Shown in pieces: positions 34,921-42,995 of a DNA stretch of 64,000 nt. This stretch comes from Clostridiales bacterium (lineage in GTDB: Bacteria > Bacillota > Clostridia > Christensenellales > Aristaeellaceae), in the NCBI GenBank assembly GCA_015056055.1, contig SVHC01000008.1, positions 1-64,000 of the forward strand, given 5' to 3'. The position numbers were made by a program, and so were the translations under genes. Each line of letters begins with the position of its first letter. Positions within the stretch are counted from its first letter, which is position 1. Under the pieces are notes generated by a model. That model worked only from the letters and a program-made list of their open reading frames with translations. It made no database searches and was not told the DNA's origin.

Positions 34921-35685
34921 ATGAAGATAGTTGCATGGATGCTTGTGATGCTGTTGCTGATGGGATGCATGATTTTCCCGGCAGGCGCGGAGGGGGAAAG
35001 AATTCCGCCGCCGGAAATTGCAGGCAAGGCAGGGGCGTTTGGCAAGTACACGACTTTCGGCGCATATGAACAGGATAATAACCTTGACAACGGTCCGGAG
35101 CCGATTGAATGGCGCGTGCTGGAAATAAAGGATGGGCGAGCACTGGTGCTCAGCGTGTATGCACTGGAATATATGCCGTATCACGGAGCGATTGCGGAGG
35201 ATAAATCCATAACGTGGGAAACCTGGGATTTGCGCGCATGGCTGAATGGTGAATTTATTGAAAACGCATTTACAGAAGAGGAACGGGAAAGAATTCCGGT
35301 CGTTACGGTGACTGCGGATAAAAATCCGCACAACCCGTTGAATGCAGGCAAGGATACGCAGGATCAGGTATTCCTGTTGAGCCTGACGGAAGTAGAGCAG
35401 TATCTGTCGTCAAACGGAGCGCGAAAGTGCAAAGCAACGGCCTATGCCAAGGCAAAAGTGGAGGAAAGGCTCGGACGCGAAATTGATATCGGCATCGGAT
35501 ATAAGCCGGCCGATAGGGAAAATTGCGCGTGGTGGCTGAGAACCCCCGGCGAGGCGGATGGAAGTGCAAGTTCTGTTTCGCCAAACGGTTCTAAGACGTG
35601 GTTGATGGCCGGCCAGACCGAGAAATATGTGGATTATTGGGAGAACGCTGTTCGCCCTGCAATGTGGATTGATCTGGAACCCTGA
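34921..35685 (+). CDS. Exported DUF6273-type protein
   Basis: The 254-residue protein has a leader MKIVAWMLVMLLLMGCMIFPAGAEG, clearly related to the leader of the upstream gene (shared GC-x-x-FPAGA). The mature part has the DUF6273 pattern: GPEPIEWRVLEIKDGRALVLSVYALEYMPY, TWETWDLRAWLNGEFIENAFTEEE, DQVFLLSLTEVEQYL, CAWWLRTPGEADGSAS and VRPAMWIDLEP. This family is common in Clostridia, of unknown function, and may be a sugar- or sulfatase-related lectin-like fold. It begins 17 nt after the previous gene with AAAAGGAG, so they are one operon. Confidence 0.8.
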   Translation: MKIVAWMLVMLLLMGCMIFPAGAEGERIPPPEIAGKAGAFGKYTTFGAYEQDNNLDNGPEPIEWRVLEIKDGRALVLSVYALEYMPYHGAIAEDKSITWETWDLRAWLNGEFIENAFTEEERERIPVVTVTADKNPHNPLNAGKDTQDQVFLLSLTEVEQYLSSNGARKCKATAYAKAKVEERLGREIDIGIGYKPADRENCAWWLRTPGEADGSASSVSPNGSKTWLMAGQTEKYVDYWENAVRPAMWIDLEP

Positions 35686-35704
35686 GTTCTGAATGCAGAA
35701 TGAA

Positions 35705-35734
35705 AGCGGCCCGCATCGAAAGATGCGGGCCGCT
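35705..35734. terminator. Hairpin between convergent genes
   Basis: A perfect 13-bp stem AGCGGCCCGCATC with a GAAA tetraloop. A short TTTC-ATT tract on the minus side suits the convergent gene. Confidence 0.75.
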
Positions 35735-35746
35735 TGTACAATGCGG

Positions 35747-36631
35747 TTATTCTGCAGTCGTATCTGCTTCGGTTGTATCTGCTTCTGCCGTAGCTACGGG
35801 CTCAGCGGGTTCTTCCGTCGGTGCGGGAGTGGTGCCCGGGGTCAGGAGAGCTTCGATTTTGCCGTCCTTGACGGTGAGGTTATAATTCGTATCGAACTTG
35901 TAGAGAACCTGCTTTTCGGAGCCTTCGTAATCGAAGAACAAGGACAGGCCGAATGCATACTTGCCATCCGGGAATGCCATGGGTTCGCCATTCACGGTGG
36001 TTACGTTGGCAACATCAAAGCGGACGGAGAATTCGGCTTCATCCAGGTTGAAGGCATTTTCACTGGTGTTGGTAACGCCGGTGATGCCCTTTTCCTTGGT
36101 GGTTTCGTAAACGATGTAGGAATCGGAACCGCCCTTGAGGTTCTGAACAACCAGATAGATGCGGGAATTGCGGCCGTCGAAGCCGTATACATCCGCATAG
36201 CCCCAGCCTTCCATGGTGACGACGGTGCCGTCAAAGGAGAGCTGCGAGATGCCGATGTTGCCGTAGCGGGTTTCTCTGGAAAGCTTATGCGCGGAAGCGG
36301 GGATCGCCTCTGCAAGCGTGGGAACCGGAGTCGGAGCCGGAGTCGGCTTTACGGTTGCGGTCGGCACGGGAGCCTTCGTGGCTACGGGTACGGTGGGCTT
36401 GGGCGTAGCATTTACGCTGGGGAACTGTGCAAGCGCCGTCGGCGTGGGAGAAGCGGCAGGCGCATGCGTGCCGGTGTAGGGACGCGTGTCTGCATCGGCG
36501 GGCAGGAGATGCGAATAGTCAAACGACGTGAGCATATAAATTGCAACGCCGGCAATGATTGCCAGAATCAGAAGGCCAATCAGAAACTTGACAATGGAGC
36601 GACCGGAGTGTTTGCGAATCCATTTATTCAT
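35747..36631 (-). CDS. Membrane-anchored extracellular protein with Pro/Thr-rich stalk
   Basis: The 294-residue protein has a single N-terminal transmembrane helix (VKFLIGLLILAIIAGVAIYML, about residues 14-34). It then has a Pro/Thr/Ala-rich stalk to about residue 110 (repeated PTP, PVP and TPAP), a beta-rich domain (about 115-262; ISQLSFDGTVVTMEGWGYADVYGFD) and another Pro/Thr/Glu-rich tail. It should stand on the outer face with the globular domain extended into the wall. The domain is not recognised. The stalk would be a plausible site for glycosylation. GGAGGATG precedes the ATG. Confidence 0.65.
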   Translation of the reverse strand: MNKWIRKHSGRSIVKFLIGLLILAIIAGVAIYMLTSFDYSHLLPADADTRPYTGTHAPAASPTPTALAQFPSVNATPKPTVPVATKAPVPTATVKPTPAPTPVPTLAEAIPASAHKLSRETRYGNIGISQLSFDGTVVTMEGWGYADVYGFDGRNSRIYLVVQNLKGGSDSYIVYETTKEKGITGVTNTSENAFNLDEAEFSVRFDVANVTTVNGEPMAFPDGKYAFGLSLFFDYEGSEKQVLYKFDTNYNLTVKDGKIEALLTPGTTPAPTEEPAEPVATAEADTTEADTTAE

Positions 36632-36748
36632 CTTCAGGGCATCCTCCCATGATCTTCAGTATATTTCTATATATCTATCCATATATTACACACAAATTCC
36701 CGAAATGTCAATAGAAAATCCTGTATGCAGGCTTTGCGGGGCGGAAGA

Positions 36749-36777
36749 TTGACAAAGAGGGGTATTCATTATAAAAT
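36749..36777 (+). promoter_or_regulatory. Promoter of the NYN-domain gene
   Basis: TTGACA (36749-36754) and TAAAAT (36772-36777), 17-bp spacer. Confidence 0.75.
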
Positions 36778-36810
36778 AGCAAAAGACTTTAATGAGAATT
36801 GAGGCATTGT

Positions 36811-37785
36811 ATGGGTCAAAAAAACTATGCTGTGTTTGTGGACCTGGAAAACGCGGGCGCCAAACAGAGCACATTGCAGAATATTATTGAAAAGGTAAAA
36901 ATTCGCGGCGATATTCTTTTGGGCAAGGTTTACGGTTATACGGACAGATACACGGAACTGAAGGAAGTTCTTCTGTCCAATACGTTTTATGTAGTCCCCT
37001 CGCTGCGGCACGGGAAAAATCAGAAAAACAATCTGGATATTCAGCTTGTAATTGATGCGCTGGAGGTTGCCTATGTCAATCCCATGATTGACGGATTCTG
37101 CATTGTATCCGGCGACAGTGATTATACGCCGCTTGTGGGCAAACTGAAAAGCATGGGCAAGCACGTTTTGGGTATATCGCGCTCAGAAGTGGCGAGCAGC
37201 ATTTTTATCAAGGCGTGCAACGAGTTTCTGTTTCTGGAAAGCGTTGCGACGGTAGCTTCCGCGCCCAAACCCGAAAAGGAGAAGGGCGGGCGCGATGAAA
37301 TCAAGGAACTGGCAGAGATGATTCCGGCCATTCTGGCAGAGCAGCCGGACGAGCGCATGTATGCCAGCGAACTGAAAGGAACGCTTGTGCGTCTGCGTCC
37401 GGATTTCAGCGAAAAAAGCTATGGCTGTGCAAGCTTTGGCAAGTTTATGGCTCTGGTTGCGCGCGAATCGCCGAAAATCCGCCTGGAAACGGTGGAATCC
37501 TCGCTGATTATTTCGCTTGGAAACGGTGAAGCTGCAGCAAAGACCATTGATAAGTCCAATTGGCTTCCGGCTTTCCGGGTTCATCTTGAACGGTTTAAGC
37601 AGGAAGGCTTTGAGCGTATCAATCCCAGCATTCTCAAGGCTGCCATTCAGGCGGAATATCCCGATTATGATGAGCATAAGATCGGGTTCAAGAAATTTTC
37701 GGATATTATGAAGCGCCTGGAACGGGAGAAACTCCTGACCATCGAGGTGGACGAAACGCAGAATATGCTGCTCAGAATCGTCTGA
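36811..37785 (+). CDS. NYN-domain (PIN-like) RNase with two OST-HTH/LOTUS domains
   Basis: The 324-residue protein starts with a NYN/LabA-type nuclease domain: YAVFVDLENAG (first catalytic Asp), KNNLDIQLVIDALEVAY (second) and DGFCIVSGDSDYTPLVGKLKSMGKHVLGIS (third). Two OST-HTH (LOTUS) domains follow, about residues 160-230 (ELAEMIPAILAEQPDERMYASELKGTLVRLRPDFSEKSYG) and 250-320 (PSILKAAIQAEYPDYDEHKIGFKKFSDIMKRLE). The architecture suggests an RNA-binding ribonuclease in the cytoplasm. GAGG lies 6 nt before the ATG at 36811. It stands alone with its own promoter, without toxin/antitoxin partner genes. Confidence 0.88.
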   Translation: MGQKNYAVFVDLENAGAKQSTLQNIIEKVKIRGDILLGKVYGYTDRYTELKEVLLSNTFYVVPSLRHGKNQKNNLDIQLVIDALEVAYVNPMIDGFCIVSGDSDYTPLVGKLKSMGKHVLGISRSEVASSIFIKACNEFLFLESVATVASAPKPEKEKGGRDEIKELAEMIPAILAEQPDERMYASELKGTLVRLRPDFSEKSYGCASFGKFMALVARESPKIRLETVESSLIISLGNGEAAAKTIDKSNWLPAFRVHLERFKQEGFERINPSILKAAIQAEYPDYDEHKIGFKKFSDIMKRLEREKLLTIEVDETQNMLLRIV

Positions 37786-37826
37786 CCGAGAAGGCGGATT
37801 GTTTTACGGAAATAACCATAGCGTCA

Positions 37827-37855
37827 TTGTATTCTTATTGCAGATGTGCTATAAT
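37827..37855 (+). promoter_or_regulatory. Promoter of the CNNM/HlyC-type gene
   Basis: TTGTAT (37827-37832) and TATAAT (37850-37855), 17-bp spacer, with an extended TGC before the -10. Confidence 0.7.
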
Positions 37856-37920
37856 AAAGGTCAATTGGTGAAAATTGGTTCACACAAGGAGTATTATCGG
37901 AATTTGAGGGGGTACCGTCC

Positions 37921-39273
37921 GTGGATCCTATATGGCCACAATTACTGTTGCAGTTTGTTCTTATCGTAGTGAACGCCGTTTTTGCGGCAAGCGAAATCGC
38001 CGTCATTTCCATCAATGAAAACCGTTTGCACGTGCAGGCGGAGGATGGGGATAAAAAAGCCCGTGCCCTTTTGAAAATGATTCAGGAACCGGCAGGCTTT
38101 TTGTCCACGATTCAGGTTGGCATCACGATGGCCGGTTTTCTGGGAAGTGCGTTCGCTGCGGAAAACTTTTCCGACAGGATTGTAAGCGCAATGGTGGCCA
38201 GGGGTTTTACGGTGATCCCTGAGGCGACGCTGGATACAATAGCCGTTATACTGATTACCATCATTCTTTCGTATTTTACGCTGATTCTGGGCGAACTTGT
38301 TCCCAAAAGGGTTGCCATGCAGAAGCCTGAGGCGGTCGGTCGTGCGGTTTGCGGCTTGCTGTCGTGCGTGGCAAAGCTGATGAAGCCGATCGTATGGCTG
38401 CTTTCGAAATCCACGAACCTGCTTCTTCGTATGATGCGCATTGATCCCGATGCCGAGGAAGAACAGGTCACCGAGGAAGAAATCCGCATGATGGTGGATA
38501 TCGGTGAGGAACGCGGAACCATTGAAGCTGTCGAAAAGCAGATGATCGACAATATCTTTGAATTCAACAATACCACGGCGGAGGAGTGCATGACGCACCG
38601 AACCGACGTGACAGCGGTTTCCCTTGAGGATACGCATGACGAAATTGTTGAAATGATCATCGAATCCGGCTATTCACGCTTCCCGGTATATGACGAGGAT
38701 CTGGATGATATTATCGGCGTAATGCATACGCGTGATTATCTGCTCAATGCGCAGAAAAAGCAGCCCCTGCCCATGCGTGAACTTGTGCGCCCGGTGCGTT
38801 TTGTGCCGGAATCCGTGCGTGCGGATGTGCTTTTTCGTGATATGCAGAGGGAAAAGGTGCACATGGCCATCGTTGTGGATGAATACGGCGGAACCAGCGG
38901 TATCGTTACACTGGAAGACCTGCTGGAGGAAATCGTCGGCAATATCTACGATGAATACGACGAGGCGGAGCAGCCTGAAATCGCTGCCATCGCGGATAAC
39001 GAATGGCGCGTGGCAGGCGGCGTAGATATCGAAACGCTGAACGAAGCGCTGGATTTGGAATTGCCCGCCGATGAAGAATACGATACGCTGGGCGGAATGA
39101 TTTTCAGCCAGCTTACCACCATCCCGGAAGACGGTTCCCGCCCGGTTGTTCAGTGCTACGGTTTGACCATTTCCGTTACGGAAATTGCAGACCGCCGCGT
39201 AGAATGGGCAATCATCAAAAAGGATGAAGTGCCGGAAGGCGAAGAATCCGAAAAGGATGACGAAAAAGAATAA
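37921..39273 (+). CDS. Hemolysin/CNNM family protein (DUF21-CBS-CorC_HlyC)
   Basis: The 450-residue membrane protein has a DUF21/CNNM domain (about residues 5-190, four hydrophobic segments, including ASEIAVISINENRL and GFLSTIQVGITMAGFLGSAFAAE), then two CBS domains (ECMTHRTDVTAVSLEDTHDE and SRFPVYDEDLDDIIGVMHTRDYL; VDEYGGTSGIVTLEDLLEEIVGNIYDE) and a C-terminal CorC_HlyC transporter-associated domain (WRVAGGVDIETLNEALDLELP). Relatives are implicated in magnesium or other cation efflux. GTG is the start, with GAGGGGG 8 nt upstream. The following terminator is split by a copy of the 247-bp element. Confidence 0.9.
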   Translation: MDPIWPQLLLQFVLIVVNAVFAASEIAVISINENRLHVQAEDGDKKARALLKMIQEPAGFLSTIQVGITMAGFLGSAFAAENFSDRIVSAMVARGFTVIPEATLDTIAVILITIILSYFTLILGELVPKRVAMQKPEAVGRAVCGLLSCVAKLMKPIVWLLSKSTNLLLRMMRIDPDAEEEQVTEEEIRMMVDIGEERGTIEAVEKQMIDNIFEFNNTTAEECMTHRTDVTAVSLEDTHDEIVEMIIESGYSRFPVYDEDLDDIIGVMHTRDYLLNAQKKQPLPMRELVRPVRFVPESVRADVLFRDMQREKVHMAIVVDEYGGTSGIVTLEDLLEEIVGNIYDEYDEAEQPEIAAIADNEWRVAGGVDIETLNEALDLELPADEEYDTLGGMIFSQLTTIPEDGSRPVVQCYGLTISVTEIADRRVEWAIIKKDEVPEGEESEKDDEKE

Positions 39274-39281
39274 CTCAAATG

Positions 39282-39306
39282 AGCCCGGCATCGTGGATGC
39301 CGGGCT
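39282..39306 (+). repeat. Terminator hairpin, left copy of a 25-bp direct repeat
   Basis: AGCCCGGCAT/ATGCCGGGCT with a short loop. The exact copy is at 39554-39578. It has no T-tract and runs into the 247-bp element. Confidence 0.9.
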
Positions 39307-39553
39307 CAGTCTGTCAAAAAAGTATTTTTGCCAGACTTGTAGCGGGGAAGCAAGCTCCCCCGCCACTGCCACCCTCACCAGATTTCACTGAAATCATAAA
39401 GATTTCGGGCGTGAAATCTGCAATGTAGCGATTTTTTCTTCGGTTCGCTGGCTCTCCTTCGAAAAAATTCGCTCCTCGCGCCGTACACGCCGCCGCTGCG
39501 GATTGGATTTTTCTTTTCTAGCCTAAACGATATTCGCGTTTTTTGACAATCAA
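39307..39553 (+). mobile_element. Second copy of the 247-bp non-coding element
   Basis: 246 of 247 bases match 4780-5026, with the same inverted repeats (39312-39321 and 39539-39548). It lies in the same orientation relative to the upstream gene and again between two copies of the local terminator hairpin, whose sequence is unrelated to the one at 4752. Confidence 0.85.
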
Positions 39554-39578
39554 AGCCCGGCATCGTGGATGCCGGGCT
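39554..39578. terminator. Terminator hairpin, right copy of the 25-bp direct repeat
   Basis: Identical to 39282-39306 and followed by TT on the plus strand. It lies 64 bp before the stop of the convergent BclA-like gene. Confidence 0.8.
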
Positions 39579-39642
39579 TTAGTATGGGGAAAAACGAAAA
39601 CGCGGGTGGAAGGGGAATGGCTGCTTTTTCGACAGACGAATG

Positions 39643-40278
39643 TTATGCAATCCTGTGAAGCGACAGGGTTGCAATGACGGAATCGCCTGTGAAGGAAACT
39701 GCCTCCGAGGAAACCAACTCCAGAAGAACGGTGCGGTCGGTGGTAATGATTGCCTGTGCAAATGCCTGCTTTCCGCCGCCGGATTCATCCTGGGAAACGG
39801 AAATCGTCATGCCCGGCACTTCTACGCCGTCCACAAGGAAGGAAAAGGTGGTGTCTGCCGGGGTTCCGGCGGGAATGTTGAGCATGTAGCTGACTGTGTA
39901 GGTGCCGGGCTGCGAGAGAAAAATGGAATCTCCCTCTATGCGTACGCCTGTGGGAGAAATGTTGAAATCGCCGGTAAAGGGGATTGCGTCGCCCGGTTCC
40001 AATGAAAAGGGAGTAAACTGCGAAAAGTATGCATAGGTCGGGTAGAAATCGTTGCTCTGGCAGCAGCAGGGAACTTCGGTTTCCGTGCCGCAGGGACCGT
40101 CGTAGAAGGGTTCGGGTACGCGCTGGGGAACGAGCCGACATGGCGGCTGCATCTGACGCGCAATGGGGAACGGATGGAAAAATCCGGTGGAGCGCAGGGC
40201 AGCGCCGGGCGAAACGCAGGCGTCCTGCCTGCCGCAGGTGCAGCATGTGCGCCGCTTTTCTTTAATTACATATGCCAC
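39643..40278 (-). CDS. BclA-like protein with Cys-rich N-terminus (possible spore-surface protein)
   Basis: In this 211-residue protein, the first 75 residues are rich in Cys, Pro and Arg (CCTCGRQDAC, CGTETEVPCCC). The rest is a jelly-roll domain like the C-terminal part of BclA exosporium proteins: DAIPFTGDFNISPTGVRIEGDSIFLSQPGTYTVSYMLNIP and FSFLVDGVEVPGMTISVSQDES. No collagen-like Gly repeat is present. With a Gin-like gene elsewhere in the window, a spore coat or exosporium role is reasonable but not shown. The start is the GTG at 40278, 8 nt after AAAGGAG; the in-frame ATG at 40296 would include that site. Confidence 0.7.
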   Translation of the reverse strand: MAYVIKEKRRTCCTCGRQDACVSPGAALRSTGFFHPFPIARQMQPPCRLVPQRVPEPFYDGPCGTETEVPCCCQSNDFYPTYAYFSQFTPFSLEPGDAIPFTGDFNISPTGVRIEGDSIFLSQPGTYTVSYMLNIPAGTPADTTFSFLVDGVEVPGMTISVSQDESGGGKQAFAQAIITTDRTVLLELVSSEAVSFTGDSVIATLSLHRIA

Positions 40279-40333
40279 GGGAAATGCTCCTTTCAAAGAG
40301 ATTTCCCTTCACTATATGCTATTGGTTCCGCGC

Positions 40334-40362
40334 TTGCTATTCTGTGTGATTTGCGATATAAT
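40334..40362 (+). promoter_or_regulatory. Promoter of ftsK
   Basis: TTGCTA (40334-40339) and TATAAT (40357-40362), 17-bp spacer. Confidence 0.65.
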
Positions 40363-40428
40363 ATAATAATATGATGGGATCGTGTGCGGATTCGCAGCGC
40401 ATCCCGAATGAGAATCCCGGAGGATGAG

Positions 40429-42993
40429 ATGGCTGCATCGAAATCAAAAAAGAAAGCTGCTGCCAAGAAGGAGAACCGCAGCACACAAAGGGAAGCCCTG
40501 GGCGTCTGCCTGATTGGGCTTGCCGTAATTCTTTTGTATTTTTCTTTTGCCGGTGGATCGCTGGGTTTGGGTGTATTTTTGAAGGGCCTTGCGGGGCATC
40601 TGCTGTTTGCGCTGGCTCTTGTGGTTGCCTGGGTGGGCCTTTTGATGGCGGTTGGCGGCAGCAAGCGCATTGCACCGCTGCGCGTAATGGGCATCGGGCT
40701 GTTGTTTGTGTGCCTGTTTGCGTTTGTTCACCTTTTTGTGGCAGACGGAATTGCACACCAGATGCGGGTAAAAGGATTTTTGAACTTTGTCACGCTGTCG
40801 TTCAGGGCAGGTACCGGCGCGGGTGCAATCGGTGCGATTCTGTGCTGGCCGCTGTACAGCATTATGGGCGTATGGGGTACGGGTATTGCGGTGGTATCCA
40901 TTGTGCTGATGGATCTTGTACTGATGCGAAAAATTTCCGTTTCCCAAATCGCCGGACGGGTACGCAATCAGGTACAGGAATATCGGTCCGCCCCGCGCGA
41001 AAGCCGCTATCCCAAGAGGGACATTCCCATCGGCAGCATGTATCTGGAGGATTTATCGCAGGGTGCCAATTCGGGCGAGCGTTCCCGTTCAAAGAATCGT
41101 TCGGCAGACACGATCCTGACCCCGGTACGGGAGGAAAAGTCGTATTCTACCGGTGCATCTGCGCCGCTGCGTGAAAGGGTAAGAACGGAAAGACCGCAGG
41201 TCGAAATGGAAATTCCCGCCGTTTCTACCGAACGCATCCACCGAACGGAAACGGCTGCACGGCCCGCTGTATTTGAAACAGTTCCCGAAAAGAAGACCGA
41301 AACAGTCAATGTCGTTCCGGAAGAAAAGCCGGTGGAGATTTTCGACGCAGACCCGGAACTGCCTTTTGAAATGCCGGAAGAAAAGCCGGTGGAAACGCCG
41401 GTATTTGAAAGCAATGCTGCCGAACCGGAAGAGGAGAAAACTGCGCCGCGCGAGCTTCCCAAGATTGAACCCGTTTCCCTTGGCGCTGCTGCCGAAACGG
41501 ATGAAGAAGATACGGGAAAAGCCCTGTCCACTGCGCTTGGCGCGCCGGAGGACGACGCGGAGTATAACTATCCGCCGATTGATCTGCTTGCGCCGGTTAA
41601 AGTGGGCGCTGTGAAGGATTCGCAGGAAGCGGATGCCGAAAAGGCACAGCGGCTGGAAGATACGCTGAGAAGCTTCGGCGTGGAAACCCGTCTTACCGGT
41701 GTTGCACACGGACCGGCGGTAACTCGATTTGAACTGAAGCCGGCTCCGGGTATTAAGGTAAGCAGGATTACATCCCTTGCAGACGACATTGCCATGAACC
41801 TCGCTGCGGTAAGCGTGCGAATGGAAGCGCCCATTCCCGGCAAGGATGCCGTGGGCGTTGAGGTTCCCAATGACGAGCGCGAATTTGTGCAGCTGCGCGA
41901 AGTGCTCGAAAGTCCGGAGGCGCGAAAGAATCCTTCCAGAATCGCAGTGGCTCTGGGCAAGGACAATGCCGGACGGTTCGTGATTGCCGATATTGCGAAG
42001 ATGCCGCACGTTCTGATTGCCGGTGCTACGGGCTCCGGTAAATCCGTTTGCATCAACTCCATTATCTGTTCCATTTTGTACCGCGCGTCGCCTGCGGAGG
42101 TACGTCTCATCCTGATTGACCCGAAGGTCGTCGAACTGAGTGTATACAACGATATTCCGCACCTTTTGGTCCCCGTAGTTACCGACCCGCGCAAGGCGGC
42201 AAGCGCGCTGCAATGGGCGGTTTGCGAAATGACGGACCGCTATAAGAAGTTTGCTGCTGTGGGCGCGCGCAACATTAAGGGCTACAACGCCGTATGCCCC
42301 GAAGGCGAAAAGCCCATGCCGCAGATTGTGATCATTATCGACGAGCTGGCTGACCTGATGCTGGTCGCGCCGGGCGAAGTTGAAGACAGCATTCAGCGCC
42401 TGACGCAGCTGGCGCGCGCTGCGGGTATCCACCTTGTAATCGCAACGCAGCGTCCGTCCGTCAACGTTATTACAGGTGTTATCAAGGCCAATATTCCTGT
42501 ACGTATCGCATTCCAGGTTGCTTCTCAGGTTGACAGCCGAACGATTCTGGATGCTGCCGGTGCAGAAAAGCTTCTGGGTAACGGTGATATGCTTTACGCC
42601 ACGTCCACCACGCACCGCGTACGCGTGCAGGGTGCATGGGTTTCGGATGACGAGGTACAGAAGATCACGCAGTATATCATTGCGCACCACGAGACGGATT
42701 ACAACAACGACGTGATCGAGCACATGGAAAATGCGGATGTTCCGGATGCGGAACGTGCGGAGGCTGCCGAGGAATACGACGAGCTTTTGCCGCGTGCGAT
42801 CGAAATCGTAATTGATGCAAAGCAGGCGTCCATTTCCATGCTGCAGAGAAAGATGAAAATCGGCTATGCTCGCGCGGGCAGGCTGATTGATGATATGGAA
42901 GCGCGCGGAATCATTTCGCCCAACGAGGGCGCAAAGCCGCGTGAGGTACTGATGACGCGCGAACAATTCAACCAGATGTTTGGAGAAATGTAA
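40429..42993 (+). CDS. ftsK: DNA translocase FtsK/SpoIIIE
   Basis: The 854-residue protein has about four N-terminal transmembrane helices (residues 25-175), an acidic, Pro/Glu-rich linker to about residue 390, and the RecA-like motor with Walker A GATGSGKSVCINSI (about 531-544) and Walker B IVIIIDELADLML. The C-terminal gamma winged helix (LPRAIEIVIDAKQASISMLQRKMKIGYARAGRLIDDME) reads the chromosome-orientation sequences. It pumps DNA through the septum in cell division or sporulation; FtsK and SpoIIIE cannot be told apart here. GGAGG lies 6 nt before the ATG at 40429. It leads an operon with rimO, pgsA and cinA. Confidence 0.95.
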   Translation: MAASKSKKKAAAKKENRSTQREALGVCLIGLAVILLYFSFAGGSLGLGVFLKGLAGHLLFALALVVAWVGLLMAVGGSKRIAPLRVMGIGLLFVCLFAFVHLFVADGIAHQMRVKGFLNFVTLSFRAGTGAGAIGAILCWPLYSIMGVWGTGIAVVSIVLMDLVLMRKISVSQIAGRVRNQVQEYRSAPRESRYPKRDIPIGSMYLEDLSQGANSGERSRSKNRSADTILTPVREEKSYSTGASAPLRERVRTERPQVEMEIPAVSTERIHRTETAARPAVFETVPEKKTETVNVVPEEKPVEIFDADPELPFEMPEEKPVETPVFESNAAEPEEEKTAPRELPKIEPVSLGAAAETDEEDTGKALSTALGAPEDDAEYNYPPIDLLAPVKVGAVKDSQEADAEKAQRLEDTLRSFGVETRLTGVAHGPAVTRFELKPAPGIKVSRITSLADDIAMNLAAVSVRMEAPIPGKDAVGVEVPNDEREFVQLREVLESPEARKNPSRIAVALGKDNAGRFVIADIAKMPHVLIAGATGSGKSVCINSIICSILYRASPAEVRLILIDPKVVELSVYNDIPHLLVPVVTDPRKAASALQWAVCEMTDRYKKFAAVGARNIKGYNAVCPEGEKPMPQIVIIIDELADLMLVAPGEVEDSIQRLTQLARAAGIHLVIATQRPSVNVITGVIKANIPVRIAFQVASQVDSRTILDAAGAEKLLGNGDMLYATSTTHRVRVQGAWVSDDEVQKITQYIIAHHETDYNNDVIEHMENADVPDAERAEAAEEYDELLPRAIEIVIDAKQASISMLQRKMKIGYARAGRLIDDMEARGIISPNEGAKPREVLMTREQFNQMFGEM

Positions 42994-42995
42994 CC

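Noticed and set aside
39375-39563. 62-codon minus-strand frame within the second element
   Set aside because: Basic, low-complexity product, no ribosome site, and it ends in terminator sequence; the same stretch in the first copy gives no supported gene.
39643-40296. Longer start (ATG at 40296) for the BclA-like protein
   Set aside because: It would place the AAAGGAG ribosome site inside the coding sequence; the GTG at 40278 has the right spacing.
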